DNA from: Polyodon spathula
Lineage: Eukaryota; Chordata; Actinopteri; Acipenseriformes; Polyodontidae
Direction of reading: 5' to 3'
NCBI RefSeq assembly: GCF_017654505.1
Contig: NC_054534.1
Location: forward strand, 12,503,071-12,567,070
DNA length: 64,000 nucleotides
Shown: piece by piece, positions 12,568 through 21,758 of the stretch
Position numbering within the stretch: the stretch's first letter is position 1
Layout: every line of letters begins with the position of its first letter
Made by a program: the position numbers and the translations under genes
Notes under the pieces: generated by a model
What the model saw: the letters and a program-made list of their open reading frames with translations, nothing else
The model's database searches: none
Told to the model about the DNA's origin: nothing

Positions 12568-14399
12568 CTAAAATGAAATTCAGAACAAGGATGTTCCTTG
12601 TGCCTTGTTCTGTCCATATAGCTTTAAAGGTTAGATAAAGAATATTAAAAAGACAGGGCACGTTCAAAAGGCCAGGTTATGAAACTGCCCTCTACCTTTT
12701 TGTGTTGTTTACAGCTGACCTGTATTCTATTGCTTTTTCAATTTCACATCTGGTTGATTTTCATACACCGCAGTCTAGAACAGGCATGACTTATTTATAA
12801 ATCAGTTCTTGCTTTACTGTCGGGACCACAAAATACACAAACAAATACCTTTTGATCTACTATATGGCAGCTCCTTAATTTCCCATAAGAAAGACATTTC
12901 CAAAGGAAAAACACATTAATAATCTTCTCAGATTTTAAAATCACCATTATGGAAAAGTAATTTCCCAAAGTGTTATACAATTATTTATTTTTTTTTTTAA
13001 ATTAAAATTATACAAATAAATAAAAACAAAAACTACCACTGTACTAGTTGCTATTTCTTCTACAAATCATGTGATGCAGTGACCTTTCAACTGTGATGGC
13101 CCCACCTTTTTAATACTTATTACTGTAGACCAGCAGGAGGTCACAACAACTAGGACTACTCTACATGCACTGATAATGCCAGGTTGCTTCTGATAAAGAG
13201 AAAAATGAATACAATTACTCATTATGCAGCAACACATATATTTTATATATTAGTGCTAGTGTTCATACCAGATTCTGAACACCAGAACAGCAAGGTGGGA
13301 GAGTTTGTGTTTTATCTTTCATGTAGTGCTGTGGTACCCTTTAATCTATCTACCTAATGTTAAAAATATCCTCTGCAATAAAGCCTGTAATGTTGCCCCT
13401 GCCTGAGTCAACCCCCACCTCCACCCCCTTGGTTGTGCCAAGGCTCTGGGTGTACTATTTCTGATGCTGCCTAGCCTTGACTGCCCGTCACTACACCACA
13501 GTAAAATAAATACAATAAAATGTAAATTATAAAAATAAAATAAAACCATAAGCTCCACTTGTTGAAAATTAATTTTCTAAATCCAATTTAAAGAGGAGAT
13601 ATTTACTGTTTGAGGCATTTAGTGTAATCGTTAAATTGGAATGAATGGTTTTAATTACCTTTGTCCTTCACATTGATAATCTAATTCAGCTTCTTCAAAT
13701 GAAAACTGTTTAACTTCTATCTGTACTTTTGCCATTCATAAAGCAATATACTGAATAAACCACAATCCAGTGAAAGGTCATTCTAATACTGACTAGCTGT
13801 ATTTTAAAGCACTGTGGCAGCATTGTGATTTATCTGTAAAGAACATTCACATAATTAAAAGCTAATATAAATGAAAGAAAGTCCATTATTGGTGGAAAAG
13901 CAATATCATGATATTATATTATATTTGGAGAAGACAATATTGCTTATGCAAGGGAATAAGATTATTGGTTTAAAATGACGTTTTTCAATTATCTAATTGT
14001 CATATCAGTATAAGTAAAACAAAATACCTATAAAAGAAATGCCACATCTGCATCAAGGCAATTGAGAATATATTTGAGTGAGTATGATGCTGACTATTCA
14101 GCCCATGAGCTTGAGTCATCGGTCCTTGAGCTTTGTTGAGTACTGTATATAGGGGATCAGGGAGGGGGCTTAAAGAGTAATTATCTGTGCATACAATTCT
14201 AGAGTGATGACTGTTTAAGCACGAACAGGTTATCAGGACTGAGCAGATATAATATGTGTTTTCATATTTCAAAGATTTAAACCTTTAGAAGCCTAGAAAA
14301 AAAAATCCACTCCACATAGCAGACCAGCATCATTTTTGCTATGGCTTTTTTTTCCATATAAGAAACTGTTTAATTAGTAATAGTACCATTGTTTAAAAT
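12568..14399. other. Presumed C1QTNF3 intron; no feature recognised
   Basis: Lies 3' of the collagen-like exon on the minus strand. I looked for further Gly-X-Y-coding or C1q-domain exons on the minus strand here and across 1-14.4 kb and found none. Confidence 0.35.
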
Positions 14400-14496
14400 A
14401 GGACCAGGAGAGCCAGAAGGACCATGATATCCATGCTGTCCAAAATCCCCCTTGCATCATTATGCATTCCAGTAGGTGTGGTCGAGCATATGATTC
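14400..14496 (-). pseudogene. C1QTNF3: C1QTNF3 exon 2 (start of collagen domain), frameshifted
   Basis: Read on the minus strand, a strong acceptor (pyrimidine-rich TTTTCTTGTCTAAAG) is followed in phase 0 by ESYARPHLLEC, then, one frame over, by CKGDFGQHGYHGPSGSPGP. Human C1QTNF3 exon 2, as I recall it, has an 11-residue stretch ending in Cys and then CHGDYSFRGYQGPPGPPGP; length to the Cys, the C-x-G-D motif and the Gly-X-Y start all correspond. The reading frame breaks between the two halves (about 14452-14460), where two nucleotides appear missing or one is extra. No consensus donor follows the collagen triplets; sequence runs into ATTTTAAAC. Either the gene copy is decaying, for example an ohnolog, or the base calls are wrong. 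Homology is fairly secure; functional status is not. Confidence 0.7.
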
Positions 14497-14883
14497 CTTT
14501 AGACAAGAAAACATATAAGACTGACAATCCAAATGATTATAAAATATGTGTAAAGCAAAATTAGCAGGGATTGAACATGCTGTCCAGACCTTTAAGTGAC
14601 CTAGGATAGGTGACACAGTATGTATCATTTTTTTTTTTTTTTTTTTTTTTTTAATGACAAGAGGCAACACTGATGAAGGAATTAGCTCTAACATGTTCTA
14701 CTATGAAAAAGCTTTTTTCTTTTCTTTTTTTTAATCATATATAATAGCAAGTAATTGGTATTTTAAATATGCCAGGGTCACAATGCCACAAATTGTTGAA
14801 ATTAGATATTTTATACCAAAAGTCATGTGAGCCCAGGGAGACATTTTTTTGATGCTATTGAGCCAGAATTCAAAGCTTGATAA

Positions 14884-15031
14884 CACTATGTAACACAATT
14901 TTTGTTCCTGGGTAGTAAGTGTTATTTCCTAATTGCTTATGCCTCAAAAGTATAGAAAATGGCTATTATTCCCCACAAACTTTGCTTTTGTGACCAGGAC
15001 AGTGATATTTTGAAATGTACCTATTTCCAAT
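14884..15031 (+). repeat. Left TIR of the 14.9-17.2 kb transposon
   Basis: Inverted match to 17099-17248, differing by a few substitutions and a longer A-run in the right copy. Confidence 0.92.
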
Positions 15032-15144
15032 GAGAAAACGGGCAAATGTGTCTTTTCGTTCACATAAAGTCAGAAAAAAACAACATATGAATCCAAATTA
15101 ACATGTATTTATACTAAAGTAATACAAAAATGACAACAAAAGAT

Positions 15145-16971
15145 TCAGAAGCGAGTAGTTTTTCGAGATTTACGATTATACTGTAAATCACTTTCACGAA
15201 TCAGCCCCCAAATGTAGTCTCCCATCATGTTTTCGTTATATTGTCCTTGGTAGCGGCGTTCAAAGTCCAGTATATCCTGGTGGAAGCGCTCGCCTTGCTC
15301 CTCCGAGTACGCTCCCATGTTCTCCTTGAATTTATCAAGATGAACATCAAGGATATGGACTTTGAGGGACATCCTACAGCCCATTGTGCCGCAGTTCTTC
15401 ATCAGAGTCTCAACCAGCTCCACATATTTTTCAGCTTTGTGATTGCCCAGGAAGCTTCGAACCACTGCGACAAAGCTGTTCCAAGCCGCTTTCTCCTTAC
15501 TAGTGAGCATCTTGGGGAATTCATTGCACTCCAGGATCTTCTTTATCTGTGGTCTGATGAAGACACCGGCTTTGACCTTTGCCTCAGACAACTTAGGGAA
15601 GAAGTCTTGAAGGTACTTGAAGGCTGCCGACTCCTTATCTAGAGCTCTGACAAATTGTTTCATAAGGCCCGATTTGATGTGCAGTGGTGGCATCAGCACC
15701 TTCCGGGGGTCCACCAGTGGCTCCCACTTGACGTTGTTCCTCCCCACAGAGAACTTGGTCCGCTGTGGCCAGTCCCGCCTGTGTCCCTGCTGTCCCAAAG
15801 GCAAAGATAGCAGGGAAACTTGGTAAAACCGCCTTGGAGACCCATCAGGAATGCCACCATTTTGAAGTCTCCTATGACCTCCCAGCCGTACTCATCATAC
15901 TTCAAGGCGTCCAGCAAGGTCTTTGTAATCCTCTTTGAGGTGCACTGAGTGAGCTAGGGGAAGAGACGGGTACTTGTTACCATTATGGAGCAGCACGGCT
16001 TTGAGGCTCCTGGATGAGCTGTCAATGAAGAGGCGCCACTCATTCTGGTTACAGGTGATTCCATTTGCCTCGAACAGACTGGTCACATTGTGGCAGAAGC
16101 AGAGCCCATCTTGACGGGTGAAGAAGCTGGAAAAAGGTTGGTGATGCTTCCTCTGATCTGCGACTTGCACACTTTCATCCAACATGTTCCAATGCTTGAG
16201 CCTAGACGTCAAAAGCTCGGCATTGGACTTGGTGAGACCAAGATCTCTAATTAAGTCATTGAGGTCTTTCTGGTTGGGATAGTATGGGTTTCCCTCCTCA
16301 GCTCCACCTCTGAAATTGTCATCTGGATCTACAATGTCTGCCTTGCTCTCTGACTTGCTGCTCTCTTCTAAAGACGGCTGCTCTCTCTCCGGAGGAGTGG
16401 GTACGGGGAGCTCCTGGCAGTGTGGCACCGGGGCAATGGATGAAGGAAGGTCCGGATACGTGGTAGCAGGTGCATTCTTGCCAGTCTGATATTTGGAAGG
16501 GTCCACCATGCAGAAGTAGCAGTTGCTTGAGTGGTCAGTGGGTTCCCGCCAAATTCTTGGGATAGCAAACTTCATGGCTCTCTTTTCCCCTCTGTACCAT
16601 CCTACAAAAATACATTTATTTCACCCATGACTAATGTGTAAGAGATTCTCGCAACATTTTTCATATGATATATTTTTTCAATAACATTGAAAATTGTAAA
16701 ACATTTTAAAATTAAACAATTGTCCATCTTACCTTCCACAGTTTTTTTTTCTGCAGAGCTCGCAGGTGAAATGAGGTGCCCAGGGTTTGTCTTGATCCCC
16801 GACAGGCCTGCCGAAATATGCCTTGTAGGCCTCACACATCTTAACAGATGCTTCCACAGAGTACTTTTTTGCTCTTGTCTTGATAAATTGGCCACAGACA
16901 TAGCAAAATGTGTCTGCTGGATGCTTGCAGCCTCTTGATGCCATCTCAGAAAAATGCAGATATGTATCCAC
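15145..16971 (-). pseudogene. Transposase-like gene, two exons, frameshifted
   Basis: Exon 1 (16971-16733) starts MDTYLHF and carries CYVC and CELC pairs. It ends at a good donor (AAG|GTAAGA). A 131-bp intron (16732-16602) ends TTTTTGTAG. Exon 2 runs from 16601 to the stop at 15145, with a CYFC pair, a CYLC pair near 15850, and a C-terminal block with FLGNHKAEKYVELVETL, the EEQGERFHQDI motif and RRYQGQYNENMMGDYIWGL. I recognise this as an uncharacterised protein family repeated in fish and arthropod genomes; I cannot name its superfamily or catalytic residues. Three frame breaks are visible: in the T9 run at 16742-16750, near 15900-15930 and near 15800-15815. All the rest is open, so the copy is young but inactive, unless the homopolymer break is a base-calling error. 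Confidence 0.8.
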
Positions 16972-17098
16972 ATAGGCAGCTGGAACTAAACTGAACTGGT
17001 GGGCTTAAGGCCCCTGTATTTATACTACTATTTATATTACTGGAAAGTTCTAGAAATTACTCCAAGTTTACTCAGCACTGAATCTATCTGGAATGTTC

Positions 17099-17248
17099 TG
17101 GAAAATAGGTAAATTTAAAAATATCACTGTCCTGGTCACAAAAGCAAAGTTTGTGGGGAATAATAGCCATTTTCTATACTTTTGAGGCATAAGCAATTAG
17201 GAAATAACACTTACTACCCAGGAACAAAAAAAAAATTGTTACACGGTG
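17099..17248 (-). repeat. Right TIR of the 14.9-17.2 kb transposon
   Basis: Inverted match to 14884-15031. The outer end has a nine-to-ten-base A-run absent from the left copy. Confidence 0.92.
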
Positions 17249-17249
17249 T

Positions 17250-17469
17250 AGTCAACCCGTATTTTAATTATGAAGAGCCTGACCTTTCCAACAGAACCCC
17301 TCAAACACGGATGTGTGAAGACCTTATTAATGTGCTCAATGACAAAAGCATTGCATCCCACAATGAGCCATCCCCCATCTCAATAGGAGCTTCCGTACAA
17401 GCTGTTATTGATGCTGGTAAAGGACACGCAGCCCATATTAAACCATTGAAACAACTGCATTTTTGTTGA
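17250..17469 (+). other. Coding-looking segment of unknown origin next to the TIR
   Basis: Immediately outside the right TIR, 72 codons are open on the plus strand, from VVNPYFNYEEPDLSN to a stop after KPLKQLHFC. The codons look like real coding sequence (mixed third positions, low AT bias compared with the flanks), and an AATAAA lies about 120 bp further on (near 17592). It could be the last exon or the 3' end of a processed pseudogene, cut at its 5' side by the transposon. I do not recognise the protein. The frame happens to stay open into the TIR, which should be ignored. Confidence 0.35.
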
Positions 17470-19038
17470 CAGTAAAAATCAACTTTAACTGATATTTTAC
17501 AGGGTTACAGAACTGCAGTGTTTACTATACAAGAAAGCATTACTTTACCATTGCTGTGTCCTTTGCTGCATGTATTGCAACAAAATATGCAATAAAACTG
17601 AAAACATATCTCATCAAGAGTGGTTAAAATATGATTTTATGACCAATGATGTGTGTATAAAAATGTACAAATGTTACATATTGATTTCAGTACAGGATAC
17701 AGCAGCAAAGGTAAAGTAGTGCATTTGCTAATTTATTTATTTTTTAACCTTTTAGCCCTTTGCAAAGACTTGGCAGCTAATTAAAAATAATAATTGTAAC
17801 TTTACGAATTATAATCTAAGCCTCAGTATGTATGCTTGTATATTCTTATTGTGGTTTATTTATTTATTATTTTGCATTAAACACAATATTTCTAATTGAC
17901 ATATCTAGAAAAATAAATGTTTTGAATGTTAAAATAAACTAGCACTGCCTTTTGTGGATATTTAATTAACTATAAATGGAGCTGCAACATACTATACGAT
18001 AATCATGGTAAACCTGCTGTTTTTAGATAGGTGAAACAAAGCTGTGATGTGCAAATAATATGGCACAATCAACTGCAAACGGAATATAAATAAAGTGTAT
18101 GCTTAAACTGTAATTAGCCAAGCAGTACTGGCCTACACTAACTGTTGTTTTTTTGTTTTTGTCTCAATTACAATAAAAAAAAATGTCATACAAATATTTT
18201 TACATTAATTTGCATACTGTGACTGTATTTATGTGCATAGTTTAGTTTCATTGGATGTAAGGAAGCTTTAAAGAGCAATGCAGTAAATTCCCTATGCATC
18301 CTTTTATCTATGTTCCCCATTGTTCCTCTCCTCAGCTTTTAATGAAACAGTAGCTAATTACATGCTTTACAGAAGCATTGTTCTGTCCTAAGATTTAATT
18401 GAAATTGATCAGATCAGTCAATGCATTGTCCTAGGATAACCAAATAATACCTAAACTGTCATCCTCTGCAACTCGCACGTGGCCTAACATTGTGGGATTT
18501 CCTGCTCAAAGGTTTAAGTGGGCTGTGTAATTTAGTTTTACAACTTTGATCAATTATATTTCTGAAAGACGAGCAGTGCTGTGTGAGTGGCAACAATTCA
18601 GGCATTGTGTGTGTAAAATATTTAATTTGGAATAAACCCCTGAGATGCATCATGTTGTTCCCCTGAGATGCATCATGTTGTTCCCTTGAGATGCATCATG
18701 CTCTTTTTCTTCTTCTTCTTCTTCTTAGAATGTGCAACATCCATTATTGTCTATATATTTTTCTTTCTTCATAAAAAAAGAATGCAAATAAAAACTTAAG
18801 TAAACTATATTAAATCACATTAATATGCAGTAATAAGATACTAATATATATCCAGGAAATGGATACAAATGTTAGTTACATTTTTTAAAAGTAATTCAAA
18901 TATATTTCTTGTTTAATGACTTGAAGTAAGCATTGAATTAAGATAGATTTGATACATATTTATGTACATATGTATTATTGTTTACTTCTTCTGAATTTAA
19001 TGCTGCTTCATATAATATGTAATAACAGTATCATCTTA
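17470..19038. other. Intronic, no gene; short repeats only
   Basis: AT-rich. The only structured element I see is the 23-bp minisatellite with its (CTT)n tail at about 18641-18726. Confidence 0.4.
18641..18706. repeat. 23-bp minisatellite, about 2.8 units
   Basis: Three tandem copies of TGAGATGCATCATGTTGTTC plus a CCC/CCT spacer, followed by a (CTT)n run at 18712-18726. Confidence 0.9.
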
Positions 19039-19272
19039 ATATAGCACCTTTCATAGTGGACCACCACAAAGCACTTTACAGAGGTAGGCTGTGAACTATA
19101 TGCAAAGTCACTTACAATTGGACATTGATTTAACATGTCATCTGCAGGATGGAGCACAAGGAGGTTATGCTCAGGGTCACACAATGAGTCAGTCAGTGGC
19201 AGAGGTGGGATTTGTACAGGTGACTTTCTAGTTACAAGCCCTGAACTTTAACCAATGGACCACACTGCCTCC
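19039..19272 (+). repeat. MIR/L2-related SINE-like repeat
   Basis: Begins ATAGCACCTTTCATAGTGGA and CACAAAGCACTTTACA. It ends with GGTCACACAATGAGTCAGTC, then GTGGCAGAGGTGGGATTTG and a final CCACACTGCCTCC. The second half follows the layout of the conserved 3' region of MIR and L2 elements (GGTTA..GGTCACACA..GGCAGAG..GGGATT...CACTGCCTC). It lies in the first intron of C1QTNF3. Family name uncertain. Confidence 0.6.
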
Positions 19273-19786
19273 ATATATTATTTTCAAATTATAGATTAAA
19301 AGGCTTTGTGATGTCTTGGTGTAAATGTGAAATTCTCTGCAAAACACTATATAAAAACATTAGCCGACTTCTGCCTCACCGTCAATGACACCACAGTGGT
19401 TTTCATATGGTGCCATTGTACCGTAATGGATGGCCAGGGGATATTGGTTCATATCATTCAGACACCATTGCTATATCATAATGTATCATAATAGGAATAT
19501 ATTACTGTGCACCCATTCTATCAATGTAGCTGCTGTTGTGCTACCATTGCCCATAAATTCAAAAACATTGTTATGCCACTGCATTGCCAAAGATTATTTG
19601 TAAAAGGTAAGCAACAAAAGTAAACTATTTTAATCAATGGAAGAATAGCTTGAGATCCTATTCCCATTTTGAACACTTACATCCATATAAGCAGACAATA
19701 ATAAGCATGCATTTTAAAACAAATAAGTCAGATGAAAATCATCCAGTAATACAACTAAGACTTGATCCGCAAGTGGCTCTAAGTAC

Positions 19787-20074
19787 CTGGTCTCTGTTTC
19801 CCGTTGGCTGTTCTAGCATCTGTGTAACTTTCCCTGGTTTTCCCTCTGTTTCACTTGAAGTATCGATGCCATCTGTTCCATTTAAAGTCTCACTCTTCCC
19901 TCTTTTAACCGCCCTCTTGGAACCATTATCATCAATCTGCTGCCGACTCTGAACTACTTCGGCGTTGGCTCTAGCATATCCCTTGCTCACCTTTGTGTTT
20001 TCCTCTTGGCTCAAGCAAAACTGCAACAAGATGAAAAACAACAGTTGCCAACTGGTGTAGCTCCTAGATGCCAT
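19787..20074 (-). CDS. C1QTNF3: C1QTNF3 (CTRP3) exon 1, long isoform; secreted C1q/TNF-related protein
   Basis: The product family is a secreted adipokine/chondrokine with an N-terminal signal peptide, collagen stalk and C-terminal C1q domain that trimerises. This exon encodes 96 residues. A signal peptide of about 22 residues (MASRSYTSWQLL, then a hydrophobic core ending FCLSQ) parallels human WQLL...FCLCQ. Next comes EENTKVSKGYARANAEVVQS and a basic GSKRAVKRGK stretch, matching in layout the human long-isoform insert. The start ATG at 20074 lies 67 bp downstream of a TATA box. Exon end: CAG|GTACTT at 19787/19786, phase 0. An internal donor, AAG|GTGAGC at 19991/19990, would give a 28-codon short exon, the same length as the human short form. 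Collagen continues in exon 2 (14496). C1q exons were not found in this window. Confidence 0.85.
19985..19993 (-). promoter_or_regulatory. C1QTNF3: Internal alternative 5' splice site in C1QTNF3 exon 1
   Basis: AAG|GTGAGC matches the donor consensus much better than the distal CAG|GTACTT. It falls exactly after codon 28, in phase 0. In the long isoform the same bases encode Lys-Val-Ser. Human short and long C1QTNF3 isoforms differ at the corresponding residue. Confidence 0.7.
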
Positions 20075-20140
20075 GTTCAGTCATCAGCAGCTGTATCCCC
20101 ACTGTTTGGTCCTTAGGAAGTTTGAATATTTTCATCTGCA

Positions 20141-20150
20141 TATTTTTATA
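20141..20150 (-). promoter_or_regulatory. C1QTNF3: TATA box of C1QTNF3
   Basis: On the minus strand TATAAAAATA lies 67 bp upstream of the start codon, predicting transcription start near 20110-20120 and a 5' UTR of about 40 nt. No other core element was identified. Confidence 0.5.
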
Positions 20151-21380
20151 TCTTGTCTTTTGTTTGGCCCCAGTCCCCAGGAGATTGTGAGTGCATTGGT
20201 TGTACCATAAGACGTTAGTGTAACAACAGTGAAATCAGTTTTCACAGAACTATTGCTCCTGTGGGTCATATGTTCTCATATTTTAACACACATGATTATT
20301 TAAGGCTCTTTATTCACTGTGTTTTTACTTAACTGTGAAAAATGAATGTAGTGACTAATACATACTTTGACGCAGTGTTGACTGAGATGTTCAAAAACAA
20401 CATGTTGTCCGTTCTGGGAAATGGTATCAATTAAATACGTCATAAGCCAAAAAAAATAAATAAAAAAAAATGTGCTTGGTTTAAACAAAAAAAATAAATT
20501 GAAATGTACAACAAAAATAGTTGTATATATTCAGTTACAATCCTCATTAAATACAAATCTCTCTTTCTTCACCTCTATTTGTCAATCACATAAACAATCC
20601 AGTGGTGAAAGAAACATTTGTTTTTGGAAGTGCTGTATAGCGTGAATAATTCAAAGCAGACTCACAGATGCAAAATGTACATTCATCTGTTCCCTGCTCA
20701 ATCCTGCCAAGATCATTATACTATTGATATTACTGCCGGGCATCTAAAAACAATATGTGGATGGAATAAGAAAAGAGACAATGAAAATATAAATAAAACA
20801 GACTGGTTAAATAAACACCAAGTTTGAACTATGTAGCTGCTTAACTGAACGGCCATCAAGATTAATAACATTGACAAGTGAACTCACTTTCAGTGCCTTT
20901 ACTAATGTTGCAACAAGTAGGTGAGATGCATGTTTTATGACAGTTATGCTAAAATAGTGACAAGAGATCCAAAATGAAGCAAGCACGACAATGATCCTCA
21001 CTAGAACTTTGACATGACTGAAACAAAAACCCTATTCAGCAAATAAACTGAAAAAATGCTTAAATTGCAGATTTCATAGACCCTGGCTATTTCTTGTTCA
21101 TTTTCTTCTTCTAACGATCGGGTAAATAAGTGTTAATGACCACTGTGGGTTTTTGTAGGATGCTTTTATTTTCAAGATACTGATCTTTGTTCACATCATC
21201 ACATCTGTATGCCTGCTTGTACAGCTTCCTCGTTCCCTCATCTTTTTGCTAGCAGTACTGTATAAAATACAATCTGAACAGTGGTCAGTACTCCACAGCA
21301 GCCAGAGAGTAGTGTAGACACATTTAAATGTTTAACTAATTAACATGAATAAAATATCACTGTTTTATATTTGAAATTAG
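20151..21380. other. Intergenic, no feature recognised
   Basis: Upstream flank of C1QTNF3. AT-rich; no repeat or ORF of interest. Confidence 0.4.
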
Positions 21381-21690
21381 TGTTGTTGCAGTGAAGGGTT
21401 AAAATAAATATTAGTTAAACAAGCAGTATGAAAATGCTTGAGTATGTCTGAGTAAGCTATGTTGAAATATGGATAGGTAAGCCAGGCTTTACAAGGACAT
21501 TGCATTTTGGCTGTGTGCCGAGGACATCTTGTGATACTTTGTTTCCTTTTTAAGGTGAATATACATTCTGCTGCACGTACACAGTATTTTGTCTTGTTTG
21601 TGTAACATATTGCTTGTGAAGAGTTGTCTCTCCAGATATCTGTTTGAATAAAACTACCTTTGTGATCGTCGACTCTTGGAGGCTGATTTT
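21381..21690 (+). repeat. Possible solo LTR
   Basis: Starts TGTTGTTGCAGTGAAGGGTT. Towards the end it contains GAATAAAACTACC followed within 30 bp by GTCGACTCTTGGAGGCTGA, resembling a poly(A) signal and the R/U5 junction of a retroviral-type LTR. No second copy, coding region or target duplication is present. Confidence 0.3.
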
Positions 21691-21729
21691 ATTTTTCGTC
21701 TCTATAGCAGGTATCTATTTTTCGTCTCT

Positions 21730-21758
21730 ATTGCTATGATGTATTACATCATAGCAAT
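21730..21758. repeat. Perfect 13-bp inverted repeat
   Basis: ATTGCTATGATGT and its exact reverse complement are separated by three bases (ATT). It sits next to a direct repeat of TTTTCGTCTCTAT. Confidence 0.9.

Larger units (their letters stand above)
14884..17248 (-). mobile_element. TIR DNA transposon with cysteine-rich transposase, superfamily unassigned
   Basis: The ends are near-perfect inverted repeats of about 148 bp. The left begins CACTATGTAACA; the right, read in reverse, begins CACCGTGTAACA. Both continue through GTTCCTGGGTAGTAAGTG, the CTATTATTCCCCACAAAC region and TTGTGACCAGGACAGTGATA. The interior carries one spliced gene on the minus strand (16971-15145). TIR identity remains high, so insertion was fairly recent. 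No target-site duplication is clear at the ends as I set them; a TA lies close to each end but with a one-base offset. It sits inside C1QTNF3 intron 1 in the same orientation as the gene. Confidence 0.9.
14497..19786 (-). other. C1QTNF3: C1QTNF3 intron 1
   Basis: Interval between the long-form donor of exon 1 (GT at 19786-19785 on the minus strand) and the exon 2 acceptor (AG at 14498-14497). Its phase is 0 on both sides. It hosts the DNA transposon at 14884-17248, a coding-looking plus-strand segment at 17250-17469, a 23-bp minisatellite and a MIR-like SINE. Confidence 0.65.

Noticed and set aside
1..14399. Remaining C1QTNF3 exons (collagen, C1q domain)
   Set aside because: No further Gly-X-Y stretch or C1q-like sequence on the minus strand. 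The GC-rich patch at 13380-13470 was tested and is not collagenous.
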